Of a stretch of DNA of 64,000 bases, positions 12,269 through 24,371 are shown piece by piece (within the stretch, counting starts at the first letter, position 1; the number at the start of each line of letters is the position of its first letter). The notes below the pieces were generated by a model. It ran no database searches, had not been told where the DNA came from, and worked only from the letters and a program-made list of their open reading frames with translations. The position numbers were made by a program, and so were the translations under genes. Location of the stretch: positions 44,095,570 through 44,159,569 of the forward strand of contig OX579634.1 of assembly GCA_951230915.1 (NCBI GenBank), given 5' to 3'. The stretch is from Antitrichia curtipendula. Lineage: Eukaryota; Streptophyta; Bryopsida; Hypnales; Leucodontaceae.

Positions 12269-12797
12269 CACTTAGTTCTACTACAACAAACCATGTGCAA
12301 ACAAGTGGTTTCTAATAAACTAGAATTTTAACCTAAAATTTTGAGCATTGTTTAATAATGACTATAGGTTTCTATTGCCAAAATTTCCAACTCAAATAAA
12401 ATATGAAATGATTTCTAGAAGAGGTGAAAAATGAACTAAAATGGCATATTTTTCAACTCAAATAATTATAGAGAACACATTTAGATGACCATTGAATCAG
12501 TATTCAACTCAAAATCAACTTTCAATAGAGTTATTTTTCGGAATGTTTTGATCGTTTTTTAGACAATTTTTCCTTATATAATATAGGGGTGTGAAAGTTA
12601 TTTTTCAGTTCTATAGTGTATCTTTTTACTTCAAAAACTTGTAACTAATAATTATTAACAAATAAAAATATCAATAATTCAAAATATAAACTTTAAAAAT
12701 AGGAAAATCTATTCATTTTTTTTTCTTTAAAATTCAAAAAATATATAGGGGGTCCAAAGTTTTGTTTGCACATGGTTTCTAATGGATACTCTAAATG
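12269..12797 (-). mobile_element. CACTTAG-ended MITE family, copy 1
   Basis: About 530 bp. The left end contains CACTTAGTTCTACTACAACA then AACCATGTGCAAACAA; the right end, reverse complemented, contains a CATTTAGAGTATCCATTAGA stretch then AACCATGTGCAAAC. These imperfect TIRs are shared with 23,079-23,632 and 38,238-38,795, which lie in the opposite orientation. The interior is AT-rich and non-coding. Flanks beyond CACTTAG also look conserved (AGGGG-GC), so the true terminus may lie a little further out. hAT-like is possible but no TSD could be read. Confidence 0.65.
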
Positions 12798-13249
12798 CTT
12801 CCCCTCAAGGGTGTGGGTTGAAACCAACTTTTGGCTTCCAAATATTAAAGTAATTTCAATTCAAGACATAAAGTTACCAAAAACCTTACAACCCCTATGA
12901 TTTCTATCTTTCTACGCGGCATAAAATTTACATTGCCTTGTATTGCTTTGGAACATGGAGAAAATTGCTTAAGTAATGGATTGTGAGTGGTTCTACTATA
13001 TGGTCCAATTCAATTGTGACTCTTCTAAATTATTACGCCTCGTAAGGTGGATACCCCCCAAATCGCGGTGTGCCTTGAAGTGCACTCTAGAAAATATCCT
13101 CAAATGGTTTAAATTTAAACTGAAAATTGTCAGATATATTAAGTGTATTTAGATGATAGTTGAAGGATTATAGAAGAAAGAGAAGAAAATGACATGCATA
13201 TTTGAAATTACTTTTAGAATTTTTAATTACGAGTTATAGCGGAGTGTTA

Positions 13250-13760
13250 CTTTAAAATCTATACCTTAAATTAGGTTGTTTGTTTTGTTTTGTTTGAGAC
13301 ATTGAGATCTAACAAACCATGAGGCGTTTGGCTGCATTCTTAGTACTACTCGAATGCTCTTGGCAAAGAGGAGTGTAAGAACTTTGTTTTGTAGCGTTTA
13401 GACAAACAATGTGAAAGTTATTAAATTTCAAAGATTTTAAGAATTTTGAAATTCATTTTAATTCTAATATATTTTGAAAAAATCATAACTTTCATGTCGT
13501 GCATCCCAAAGCCATAAAACATAGCCCTTATATTCCTTTGTGCATAAAGCTTTCTATTCGTACTAATTTCGTGGCGTTTAGACCTATTGTGTGAAAGTTA
13601 TGGATTTTTTTAAATTGAAAAATTGAATTAAATTATTTTTTATTTTGGAAAAAACATAACTTTGACTTTGCATGTCCAATTGCTACAAAACAAAGCTTTT
13701 GCACTCTTTCATACACAAAGCTTTCTATTCACGCCAAGAACGCAACTTCCGAAACAACTT
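13250..13760. repeat. Composite repeat with GTTTTGTTTTGTTTGA border, copy 1
   Basis: Starts with CTATACCTTAAATTAGGTTG followed by a GTTTTGTTTTGTTTGA run and contains units with TTGTGGCGTTTGGAC, TGTGAAAGTTATGG and AAAGCTTTCTATTCG. The same modules occur at 39,790-40,310 and 41,030-41,535 in the opposite orientation, where two units recur with a period near 175 bp. Non-coding; class unknown. Confidence 0.55.
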
Positions 13761-14689
13761 CTCACACTCCGGTGTGCAAGCTATTGAATTTCAAAGTTTG
13801 AATGACTTAAAAAATTACTTTTACTTTTATTTGGGTTGTGACAACGACATAGGGCACATTAGTGCTAATTGAAATTAATTTAAAGCCTAAATGGCGCTCT
13901 TTATTAAGCACATCAAAACTTTATAAAAATGCGTAGGCAACAATTTTACTTCAAAGAATTCAGTGTTCAGTGCTAAAAAAGAGGTCATTCAAGCTTAGTT
14001 TAAACAAGATGAAGTAGAAGCAAATTGGTATATGGCTTAAACATCTAAAGGAAGTTGGAAGAGCTTTGAGTGATTGACAATGTATTAGTTGAATACAACA
14101 TGATGCCTTGATTTTACAAGAGTTGTAGACTTCTACATATCAAATCATTCAAGATGGAAGAACATGAGAATAGAATCAACATAGGAAAATAGATCCTGCT
14201 TTTGAAAACAAACTATATACCTGAGGATGACGATGTTCAATTTCTAGGGAAATGCATTGTTTCATGTCCCATAGCAATAGTAGGAGGGATTGATTTAGTA
14301 GTAGCCAGCAAAGCAAGGAATGCAATGGATCAATATCATGATTTGCAAGTGCTTTGGTCGGAATCTGCAGAATATAGAAGAGAGTCATTTTGAGCATTTA
14401 AAGAAGGAAATAATAATTTAGAATTGTTTCTTAAGACTCAGTGACTAGAAATGACTACCTAAACAGAATGCAAGAAAGTAGCAGTTTGAAAGGCATGCAC
14501 GAGCAGAGCAATGATGTTGACTTATATATAGCAACAATTTCAAAAGGCCAGATACAACTACAACCACGTGAGAAGAAAAATGAACCTTTGAATTTATGGT
14601 AACTACAAGACAACTAGAGAATGGACCACCCATGAAGAGAGAAGAAAACACCTTTGAAGGAGGTATGCACCATACAAGCATGTGAAAAG
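13761..14689. other. Non-coding DNA before the pogo pseudogene
   Basis: ORFs of 63-78 codons occur on both strands, none recognisable. Some of this may be the 5' part of the pogo element. Confidence 0.45.
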
Positions 14690-17600
14690 TCTACAAAACT
14701 ACCAAAATCTGTAGGTATGGTTAGTCCTTTCAAACTGCAAACCATAAAGAAACTTAAGAAGAATGGTAATTGGAGTGATTCTCAATTGAAAGTTGCATTG
14801 AGAGTGGTAAATAGAGGAGCAAAGGTGTGATCAACAGTTGATTTACTATGGAATTCCTAGATCCAACTTCAGAGGTTATGAACATGGTAGAACTCTCTCT
14901 TGAAAAAGAAATAACTCTACTGTACTTATAATTGTTGAAGAACATGAACTTGTGAAGTACTTAGTGGATATGGCCAATAGAGGTTTTCCCTTGATTTGGC
15001 TAACTCTAAAAATAAAAATAGTTGTTATAACACAACACTGTTCAACTCCTTTCAAAGATGAAATCCCAAGTAAAGAATGGATTAGGTGGTTCAAAAATAG
15101 ACATCCTGAAATCTCACTGCGGTATCGCATTGTAAATGCATACATGGTGTAAAAAATAATAATCTAGAAAGAATGATGACATCATTTTAGTAGCTTCAAG
15201 GTAATGCTTTCTCATTATGGAGCGGTCCATCTATTAAAGAAGAAGCATCCGCCTGAGAGCTTCATCAATTTGATGTAGTTTTTTTTATTTTTCACTTTAG
15301 ATTTTAGTATGTTGAGCTGGAAGGATTTTTTTGAGTCTCAAGATGATGAGCTTCAACCAAGATTGGAATTTGAGCTTCACTGCTAGAAAATTCAGTTCTT
15401 TTGTTGATTTGGTCGCGTTGATTTGGATCACTTTTCTATTGATTTGGATAGTAATATGTTGATTTCAAAAGATGATACGAGAACCTTCAACGTAACACTT
15501 GAGTGTTGGTGATCTTATTGCAAGTTGAATGTGTAGAGCCCGACAACCAAGAAGTGACATTTAAAGGGTGTTTTGAAGGTTTAAACAACAATCAATACTT
15601 TTGTATGGTCAAGTCTATAAAAGGAAGTTGTGGTCACTAATATTAGAGGGATTCATCAATCCTTTAACTAAGACGAATTGTACATAATACATTGCAGTCA
15701 CCATAAATTACATTATCAAGTTTCTATAGATGGATATTTCTTTTAGATTTTATTTTATTTACTTCTAATATACATCTAATAGACATACTAGTCACTTATG
15801 TATTTTATTTTGTATATTCAAAATCATTGAAGGAAAATATTGAAATAATTGCCTTCTAGTGTTTTGGGGGTATTTAACCTTCTTAGTAAGGAGGTGAATT
15901 TAATTGTGTGGTCAAGTTCAATGACCAATGGATGGTAGTATAGTCTTATGGTCAAGATAAGGACTAAAGTCCATTTGACTTGTGTGGTTGAGGTGGAAGA
16001 TAAGGTGGAGGATATGGAGAGCACTATTCATCTTCTTTCTTGTTGTTGGTTTTGAAGGTCTAAATGTTTGAAGAGCCATAGTATGTTGTATTTAAAAAAT
16101 ATTGGAATGAAAATTACAGGAGTTGTGTGTTATGGTGTTTTATTTTCAAAAACTCTTCTCTTTCTTGAATTAAAGTTGTGAATCAAGATTTGTGCTAGTT
16201 TGAGTGGAGGGAGATCTATTGACTCTTATGTAAAAGGGCACAGACTTTGATTGGCCATAGAAGACAAAAACATCTTTGGTTTGCAATGAGATTTTGAGCG
16301 AGTGTATTAAATTGTGTTAGCTTTCCTTGAAGCAATCACTCTTTCAATTTAAACTTTATATGATTGAGTTGTGAATGACAAAGTGAAGAAAGGTTTGCTG
16401 CCTTTAAATCTAGAGGCAAAAAGTTTGAATGGCCATAAAACTTGAATAGAGTGTTAAAATGATTTGAAATTTGGAGAACAAATAGAAAATTGTATTAGCT
16501 TTTCAAAATGCTATTACTTATCTGATTTAGACTCTTAAAGAAACAGTGACATCTAATCAAAGTTCAGACAAAGAGTTGGAGTTGGAATTAGAAGAAACAT
16601 TGAAGATTTGTGTGTTGTGATTTGTCGCTTTGTCTTTCCTTGTAAACTTTGTTGTTGCGGGTGGTGTGGATTAAATTAATTCTTAGTCTCGTTTTTTGTT
16701 GTGGCAATGAAGTGAGGTTCTTCACCCACATGGTCAAGACTTACTTCATTCTCATAGTGAAGCTAGGTTGATGACCAACAAATCATGAATTTGAAAGTTT
16801 AGGATCCATTTTCACCGACGGTATCTCGTTATATGTCGACAATTCTTCTTGTTTTGCATCTTGTGGTTTCTTATTCCTACCTTGACCCGTGAACCAATCT
16901 AGAGCCCACTCATGATAGTCCAACCGGGAGCAGTTCTCTGGCAATGTAAGAGATTTGAAGAACAAGATTCAAGATTTTACACGACTACGTCTTCTTTTGT
17001 TCCTAAGCCATTCTTACTCGTAGTCAGGATCTCGTGATTTCTTGAGGCAAACCTTTATCTATTCAACAACGGAAAGTTCAATCACTTGAGGTAGCCAGAG
17101 CTAAAAGATTATGTGCAAATAATATGGCTACTTTCTACAAAAGCTACAAACCCTCTATTAAGAAAACAAGTATGAAGACAACCACATATGGAATGCTGAC
17201 AAAAGTGGAGCACATGTAGGCAAGAGCGGGGGAGCAAGGGTTCTAGCAAGAATTAGTGTAAGAAACGTGCACATCATCACTCCTAGTTTATATGAACATT
17301 GGACATGTAGTAGGTGACAATATTCCAAACTATTATGTTTTCAAAGAAAAGCAATATCAAAATGCTCACATTACTAGATGTGAAAAATGTGCACAAATGG
17401 AGATGCAAGTTAATGCTTGGATGACAACTTTCTTGTTTGATAAATTGATTGATCATTTTATGCATAACTCACACAAGAGAGGAGGTGTGTCACCTTCAAA
17501 TCGTCATCTATTCATAATTCTCATGTGAATTTCCAACTTATTGAGAAATGTAGATTTGTGGGTATAGATTTACTAACAGTATCATCTCATACTTCACATG

Positions 17601-18340
17601 CATTCTAGCCCTTAGATGTTAGTTGTTTCAAAAGCTTTAAGTTGGTTTTCCGCATCTATAGAGACCTCCAAACTTTGTATATCAGAGGAACGAATATGAC
17701 TAGGGCTATTCTAGGAGAATAGGTGAACAACTCTTTGAGAAGAGCATTGAATATTACCAACATCGAGAGCAAATTTTGAACTACATGCATTTTCCCTCTA
17801 AATCCTCATGCCATGAATAGAAAATTTGATCCATGTGAATTGGTCATAGAGGGAGAAGATGATGATGATGAAGAAAAATGCTATAAAGAGTTAATGCAAG
17901 AGATTTTACAAGAACCTAAGCCTATTGTCAAAAAACCTAAATGTGTTGACTATGACCATGAAGAAACAACTTCGGACCATGCTAGTGGGGTTGGGCAAAG
18001 CGACAAGTAATCAAGTCATGAACTCAACCCAAAGACATAGAGAAGCACTTCCAACTGCCAAGTTCGTCAATGCAACCCTCAAAGAAGTAGAGAATTCATC
18101 CATCCATAGATTATTCTGTCTTACTATGACTAACAGATAACAAACAAATTCAAATGCTAAAAGACTTGCAGGATAAACGAGAACATGCAACAAAGGACAT
18201 AAAAACCAAACAACTTGAAGCTTAAGCTAAAAAGAAGGACAAGAAAGCATTGAAGAGAAGTAAGACAATTGAGAAGAAAGAGAGAAATGAAGAACGAGCA
18301 AATGAAAAGAGGTTGAAGATTTACTATGAGCAATAAAATA
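14690..18340 (+). pseudogene. pogo-type DDE transposase pseudogene
   Basis: A broken transposase of the plant pogo type (cut-and-paste, DDE nuclease). Domains in order: a Pipsqueak-type helix-turn-helix (KKNGNWSDSQLKVALRVVNR near 14,750-14,830); a CENP-B-type DNA-binding domain with YLVDMANRGFPL and IPSKEWIRWFKNRHPEISLR (14,952-15,125); then, after about 1.95 kb of unrelated sequence, the catalytic part, restarting at QSLEVARAKRLCANNMATFY (about 17,083). The catalytic part holds IWNADKSGAHVGKSGG (first Asp kept, the usual E-T after it replaced), IPNYYVFK, the AMQ-AWMT-like block as EMQVNAWMTTFLF, GGVSPSNRH, SSHTSHAF and PLDVSCFK, and FPLNPHAM. Stops and frameshifts are scattered through it. 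The block that should hold the second catalytic Asp (LDGH before SH) is deleted at about 17,515. A Lys/Glu-rich tail follows. It cannot encode an active enzyme. Confidence 0.85.
15153..17080. other. Sequence splitting the pogo transposase
   Basis: About 1.93 kb separates the CENP-B-type and DDE parts, which are adjacent in intact relatives. It could be a later insertion or a decayed intron. It holds no recognisable gene. A stretch at 15,383-15,450 (CACTGCTAGAAAATTCAG, then TTTTGTTGATTTGGTC-CGTTGATTTGGATCA-like sequence) is shared with 43,459-43,530 and may be a transposon end. Confidence 0.5.
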
Positions 18341-20149
18341 TGTTAGGGTGAAAAAATAACCTACAAAAACTGTTGAAATGTAAAAGAGTTCTCCTTCCAT
18401 CTATGTATTATGCTCCTTATGACAAGAAGGTAACTCTTCTTTGCATATGGAACCAAAGAGTGACAACTTTTAGATTAAAATTCAAAAGAGAAGGTAAAGA
18501 CCTACAATGTATCATCCCATTGAGTAGTTGAGTACAATTCCATGGGCAAGATAAACATATTCACATTACCCACTTGTTCAATAGGAGACTTCTCAACATT
18601 GCTACTGGTGATCTACTCTTGCTTTTGCCACTACTACTATTGGTGTTGACTTTCTCTTCCACCTATTGCAATATTTGTCTTACTTTCTTCAAACTGCTAT
18701 TATCAATTGTAAGTTTTCAAAAAAGTACCACCACATGTATAGACAAGATAAATGTATAAAGACATAGATAAATAATAATGGACATGATGTAGAATCTGTG
18801 TACAATTTTGAAGTGACATATGCAACTTTTGTAGTACAACTTACAAATTACATGCAAGTACTAGACATATTTCAAACAAAAGTTGGACTTGTGATTGCTT
18901 TTTATTTTAGACAAATACACCAATAAGCAATACAAAGTATTATTTTGCCTTATATTCATGTACAACCTCACTATAAATACAAATTTGCATTTCATTGGCT
19001 ATCATATTGTTTTTCTTTGTTTTCAAACCCACAAAGAGAAAGTGTAAAACTTTGCAATGTCTTCAAATCTATTAAGAAAAATGTAAAATGAACAATCTAA
19101 CATACATAGGTTACACATAATGAATACATTAAGAAGACAATTAAAATGTGAGTGCATTTAGAAAAATACATAGAACACAACAAGTAACATTACAAATAGT
19201 AGTAAGAAGCCATCAAATAGAATTACAAATCTTGCACATGAGAACCACATTCAATGCACCATATCCATCAAATCATTTTCAGTTAATTTTTAAAATAAAG
19301 AACATCCAAGCATTGTATGTATTACTCAATAGATTAAGGTTGTTGAATGACATCTAAACCTAGAGCGTGATGGAGTTACATCTAAGCCTCCATGTAAAAT
19401 CTGTCACCTACTGTCTACTGAACAATGTTCACATGACAAAATCGTCCTAATTGTAGTCTACTTTGTCCTCATTCATCAATCACATTTGTGTCTAGTCTTG
19501 AGATAACCACCTTCATAGTTAGATAATGGGCATATTGAATTGAACGCCACTGAATTGACAATGCCAACAATACACAAAGGTAACAAAGGTAACCTCTATT
19601 AGCAACAACATAAGGAAATACATAAGTTGAAGCTAAATGGGAATATATAGGTTCAAGCCAATTGAAAGAGCAGGTACAAACAACAAAGCGCACTTGCAGT
19701 GTAGATACTATTGGCACGAGTTTGAATTTGCAACAATGTTTGACAAAGAGGGTGAGCTTTTTTTATGTGTGCCATCCACCCATCCATCAACAAGTGTTCT
19801 TGTAGTCTCTTGGGAAACAATATCTTTTGGTAGACTGGTACTAATTGTTTCAAGTTAGGGAGGCCAACAAAATTTTGTCACAACAACATTGCAGCAAAAA
19901 AATAACCTTGCGATGTACACACATGTTCAACCGCATGTGATCTGAATTCACAAACGTTCCCCATTATTAACAAATATAACTTAACTGAAAATATAAAGCA
20001 TGTGACATCCACAATGCAAGCAAATATATATGTAAGAGTGAATGTTAGCATAAGAAGAAAGATGAAACTTTATAAAAATAAATACGGAGATGAATGTTGG
20101 GAAGATGTCTACCTGTACAAAGAGAGTGAACCTTCTTGAATGCCTCACT
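18341..20149. other. Intergenic DNA without recognised content
   Basis: AT-rich, with short ORFs on both strands and none resembling a known family. Confidence 0.5.
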
Positions 20150-20335
20150 TTCTTCATTCTACAGCAACCTTTCAAGGACCTTGCTATACACCAATCCATG
20201 GTTAAGCAAATACAGAACATACAGAGGTTCTGAGCACGTGGAATAACTTTCTTGAAAAGTCCATCAATTAGATTGTTGTAGTATGCTAGTCCTTCCTTGT
20301 TAACCTGGGGTTTTGATCCTCTTGCAACCATCCAA
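20150..20335 (-). pseudogene. Possible glycoside hydrolase family 1 exon relic
   Basis: On the minus strand one frame reads VNKEGLAYYNNLIDGLFKK (about 20,304-20,248), which closely fits the conserved beta-glucosidase (GH1) segment VN-EG--YYNNLI--LL--GI. A shifted frame just downstream reads EPLYVLYLLNHGLVYSKVLE, which loosely fits the EPYVTLYHWDLPQAL segment that follows in GH1 enzymes. The His-Trp-Asp core is not intact. Neither catalytic Glu region nor any other GH1 exon is evident nearby. It is either a lone relic of a captured or duplicated gene or a chance match; no functional product is expected. Confidence 0.4.
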
Positions 20336-23078
20336 CAGAGTCATTGAAATCAACATACTTCTAAGGAATCTCTATTCATTGATGAGATAGGGCAAAACAA
20401 CTACAATTTCTTTAGTTGCATCAAAATTTCTTAGCAGTTGTACGGCGTACGCATAGTTGTCATAGTCAAAAAAGCTTTGACAACGCTGGACAGATTTGAC
20501 GCTAATCACACCATGGCTAGTTCAGAGACCATTAACAGGAATTTCAAGATTAGGATACTACCTCTGAAGGGTCAATGCAAGAAAGACTGTCCACTTTGCA
20601 TAGCATTTTTCACAGTACTCATATTTTTTTGGGAGTATTGTATAATTAGAAAAACAATTTTAAGAAAATCTGAAAAATCTGTTCAATGTATACACCTTTA
20701 AGAAGAAGTTACCCTAGGAAGGAAAAGCATAGAAAAATTCTCTAAGTAGGAGAACTGAAAAAGTGCAAAATCTCATGAAAATAGGTACTTTTACATTTTA
20801 ATTTGTAAAAAATAGGAAATTTTTTTTTTAAGGAAACTAAAATTTTTCCATTTGGGAGGACTTTATAGGAAAGACATTTCACCAAAAAAATGATCTTGAA
20901 ACAATTTTGGATGTTCAGAACTGCGCGCGCAAGGAAGCCCTGTTTGCACGTATGTGGAGGGCATAAAATAAAATATTTTTAAATTTCCTTTGGTAGAAAC
21001 ATGAATTCCTACTATGGAAATAGACCATAGAAATTTCAGATTTAGGTCATTAAGTTTGGATACTCCCCAGTACTAAAAACCCCTAAACTGCAAAGTGTGA
21101 CAAATTAGCTAAATTGAAATTTAATTATAAAATGATTTTTAAATTTTTTTGAAAAATAAGGGATCCAAACAAGATCAGGTTAGCCATCTCCAAAAAAAAT
21201 TTCAAGTTAAATGGATTCATTTTTCAAAAGTTATAGCCAATAACAAGTCCGACACGCCAAAAATGACAAAAAATAGTACTAGTCTTTCTTGCATTCACCT
21301 TGAAGTCGTACAACTGTTGCACATCGTTGAAGAGTGCAGTGTGTATGAATAACCTTTTGAGAAGGTATTTCTTTAGTCACCTTTGTTTTTCCCTGATTTG
21401 CAAAATAAAACATGGAGTCATAGAAACAGTTAGCCATCTTTCTTCATTGATGTCATTCAAACAAAACATTGACACAAGACGATGCTAATAAGCAACTAGC
21501 ACAAGCACTTGAGAAATTTTGATAGACCTACAATGATGAAGTGTAAGTAAAAACTGTGCTACCTATATTAGATACACACAACTCTCCACACTTTGATATT
21601 TGAAGTACAAATATATGGAAGGACAATTGATTCCTCTTTTAGCAATTATGTGGAGAAATAAAAATGAATAGTTCTATTAAGTATAACAAAGCAGAGGTCA
21701 TCAAGCAAAGATAAGCAAAATGTATCGCATTTTGCAAGCGGATTCGAATCTCTTATTGAAAGTGCTCTTGTTGGAAGAAGAGTGTGCATAAGTCCTACAA
21801 AAATATTCAGTGAAGTCACTGAACCTCTTGCATGTCTATGCACTAGAATCTCCTCTCAAACTTGGTCATTGAAATGCAGCAGAAGGTGATCTACAAGTCA
21901 CATATTGTACTCCTTCTCTGTGCAAAATGCTATAAAATAGTGAAACGACAATCGTTACAGAGGAAACTGCACAATTAAAAAAAATGTGCATGAGAGAATC
22001 CTAGCACACAAAATTAACATTGCTTTAGCGGTATGAAGCAACCAACAAAACCCTGAAGCTTCACAGAAACGTATAATTCTAAGAGACTTTTAACAATGAA
22101 TAGTAAGGAAAACAACAACAACAGAATAAGTTCTCCAAAACTTAGTCTACTTCTTGCAAAGGCTACTCACCATTGACAATGATGAAGCCCACCTATGTCG
22201 GAGCAATAGAGCATAGCACTCACTTGTGGCTGAAGCAACTGCAACAACTTAAGAAATCTACATGGCTGCATCCTTCCAAGCCCTTGCTTTCTAAATTTTA
22301 ATTGAAAAAGCGGGAAGCGCAAATGGCACTAAGAGTGAAAACATGTGCAAGTCGTTGCCATCACCTAAGTGATAGTTGTTAATGACTGAGAGAGCTACTT
22401 AGAAATGAAGTTTAGAGAACAAGGGAGGGTTTTAATCATAACTAGTTTCGCATTTCAAAATCCATGTGAGATAGCAATTGAATGTACACCAAGTAGAAAT
22501 CACAGAGTGCCATGACCATAGGATTCTTCTATTCATTTTAAGTGGCCATATTTTCAACGGTTTAGTGGTTTCTGAGTTGCACTTACTGGCTACGTCAAGT
22601 CCATTAAAAGAATGCAAAATAACATTGTCGGATATTCTCAATGGCAGTGCTTGAAAGAAGCTTTGCTAGTTTTATAGATGTTCCAAACTTTGAAGCTGAC
22701 ATCATTTAATGATTTAAATCTCTGACAAGCCTTGATGTTGCTTATTCGTTGATGCCCTTACATCTGCTTATTAATATTATTCTTGTGATTTGAACTCCAT
22801 GTCTTTTATTTATGACATTTTGGGAGGGGGAGCTTCTAAATGTAGTCACTTATTTTGAAGGCTACCTATGAGCTGTTTAAAGTACTCTACTTTCAAAATT
22901 TCATATCCCTACTGTGGTTTCATATTTGCTACAATCAAAAAAATTATTTTGCGTTAACTTCTTATTTTTCTACACATCTCTTAGTTCTCTACATTTTACA
23001 AATAACTATTTGGCCTTCAAATTATCCACAACCCACTTTGTGGTGGATTTGGATGAACCCACTTTATTATGGGGAGTT
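20336..23078. other. Intergenic DNA without recognised content
   Basis: Slightly less AT-rich than its surroundings in places, but without a codon-like ORF, splice-consistent exons or repeats I could match. Decayed coding sequence cannot be excluded. Confidence 0.45.
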
Positions 23079-23632
23079 CACTTAGAGTGTCCATTAGAAA
23101 CCACCTGCAAACAAAACTTTGGACCCCCTATTTACTTTTGAATTTTGAATTTAAAAAAATAATTAAAAAATGAATAGATTTTTCTACTTTGAAAGTTTAT
23201 ATTTTGAATTATTGATATATTTATTTGTTAATAATTATAAGTAATAAACTTTTAAAGTAAAAAGATACACTGTAGAACTGAAAAATAACTTTCACACAAT
23301 AACATCCCTACATTATATAAGAAAAAATTGTCCAATAAACGATAAAAACATTCCGAAAAATAACTCTATTGAAAGCTCATTTTGAGTTGAATATTGATTC
23401 AATGGTCATCTAAATGTGTTTCTATAATTATTTGAGTTGAAAAACATGTCATTTTAGTTCATTTTCAACCTCTTCTAGAAATCATTTCATATTTTATTTG
23501 AGTTGGAAATTTTGGCAATAGAAAACTATAGTCATTAATTCATTATTAAACAATGCTCAAAATTTTAGGTTGAAATTATAGTTGATTAGAAACCACTTGT
23601 TCACACGTGGTTTGTTGTAATAGAACAAAGTG
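23079..23632 (+). mobile_element. CACTTAG-ended MITE family, copy 2
   Basis: About 554 bp, starting CACTTAGAGTGTCCATTAGA and ending GTAATAGAACAAAGTG. It is collinear with copy 3 (38,238-38,795) and inverted relative to copy 1, including the subterminal CAAACAAAACTTTGGACCCC block. It is followed immediately by a 13-base C run (23,633-23,645). Confidence 0.65.
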
Positions 23633-23963
23633 CCCCCCCCCCCCCTTCTGAGCATTTTATTTATCCTAAAGTATGTATACTAACTTAGGTGTACAACTGT
23701 TGCAAAAGTCCGCAACAACAAATACTCATGTCGCATTTTTTTGTTTGCAAGATACTCACATGGGAAACATGTGCATGATCGACAAATTAATTTTGTATGA
23801 GAGTTTTGTATTAGAACCAAAGTAGAAGAAAATCAATTATCCATTATAGCATCATTCAACTTTTACCCTTTTGGAGCTAATCAGTAGAGTAATCATCATA
23901 AAGATTTGACTAATAATTTAAATAAAGCCAATAGGTCAGGCTTACTTTGTGGGGAATTCAATG

Positions 23964-24371
23964 TAAGGTAGTATTCTCTAAAAGCGACCATCTAAGGACT
24001 AGTTTGCCTTTTTCATAGATTTGCATGAACATATATTTTTCAATTTATTTTTTAGAGAAAAAAAATATATGCCAAATGTAAAACAATTGATTTCATATTT
24101 TTTTTATTTAGTTATGAATTTTCAAAGATATATGTTACAAGTACCTATTTGTGGCCTCAAGTCTTCCAAAAATCCAAAACATGTCTACTTGCAACTTTTA
24201 AAGGGATTTGAGGAAATCAAGGCCTATAATTGGTTCTTGTAATAAAAAATATTTTCTTAAAATTCAATCAATAACTAAAGAGGTTTATTTGAGGACCAAA
24301 TCATATCCATTCAATAGCTTTTTATAGGAGCCATTTCAAGAGGATAGGCGCTTTTAGAACATATTACCTTA
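23964..24371. mobile_element. MITE with AAGGTAG termini, copy 2
   Basis: A 408-bp relative of the element at 7,854-8,267. The left end reads TAAGGTAGTATTCTCTAAAA then GCGACCA; the right end reads GCGCTTTTAGAACATATTAC then CTTA. The TIRs are less perfect than in the other copies, so this is an older insertion. Its 73-codon ORF is incidental. Confidence 0.65.

Noticed and set aside
23633..23645. C run here and G run at 33,478-33,490 as functional signals
   Set aside because: Isolated homopolymers, possibly with length error; no associated element.
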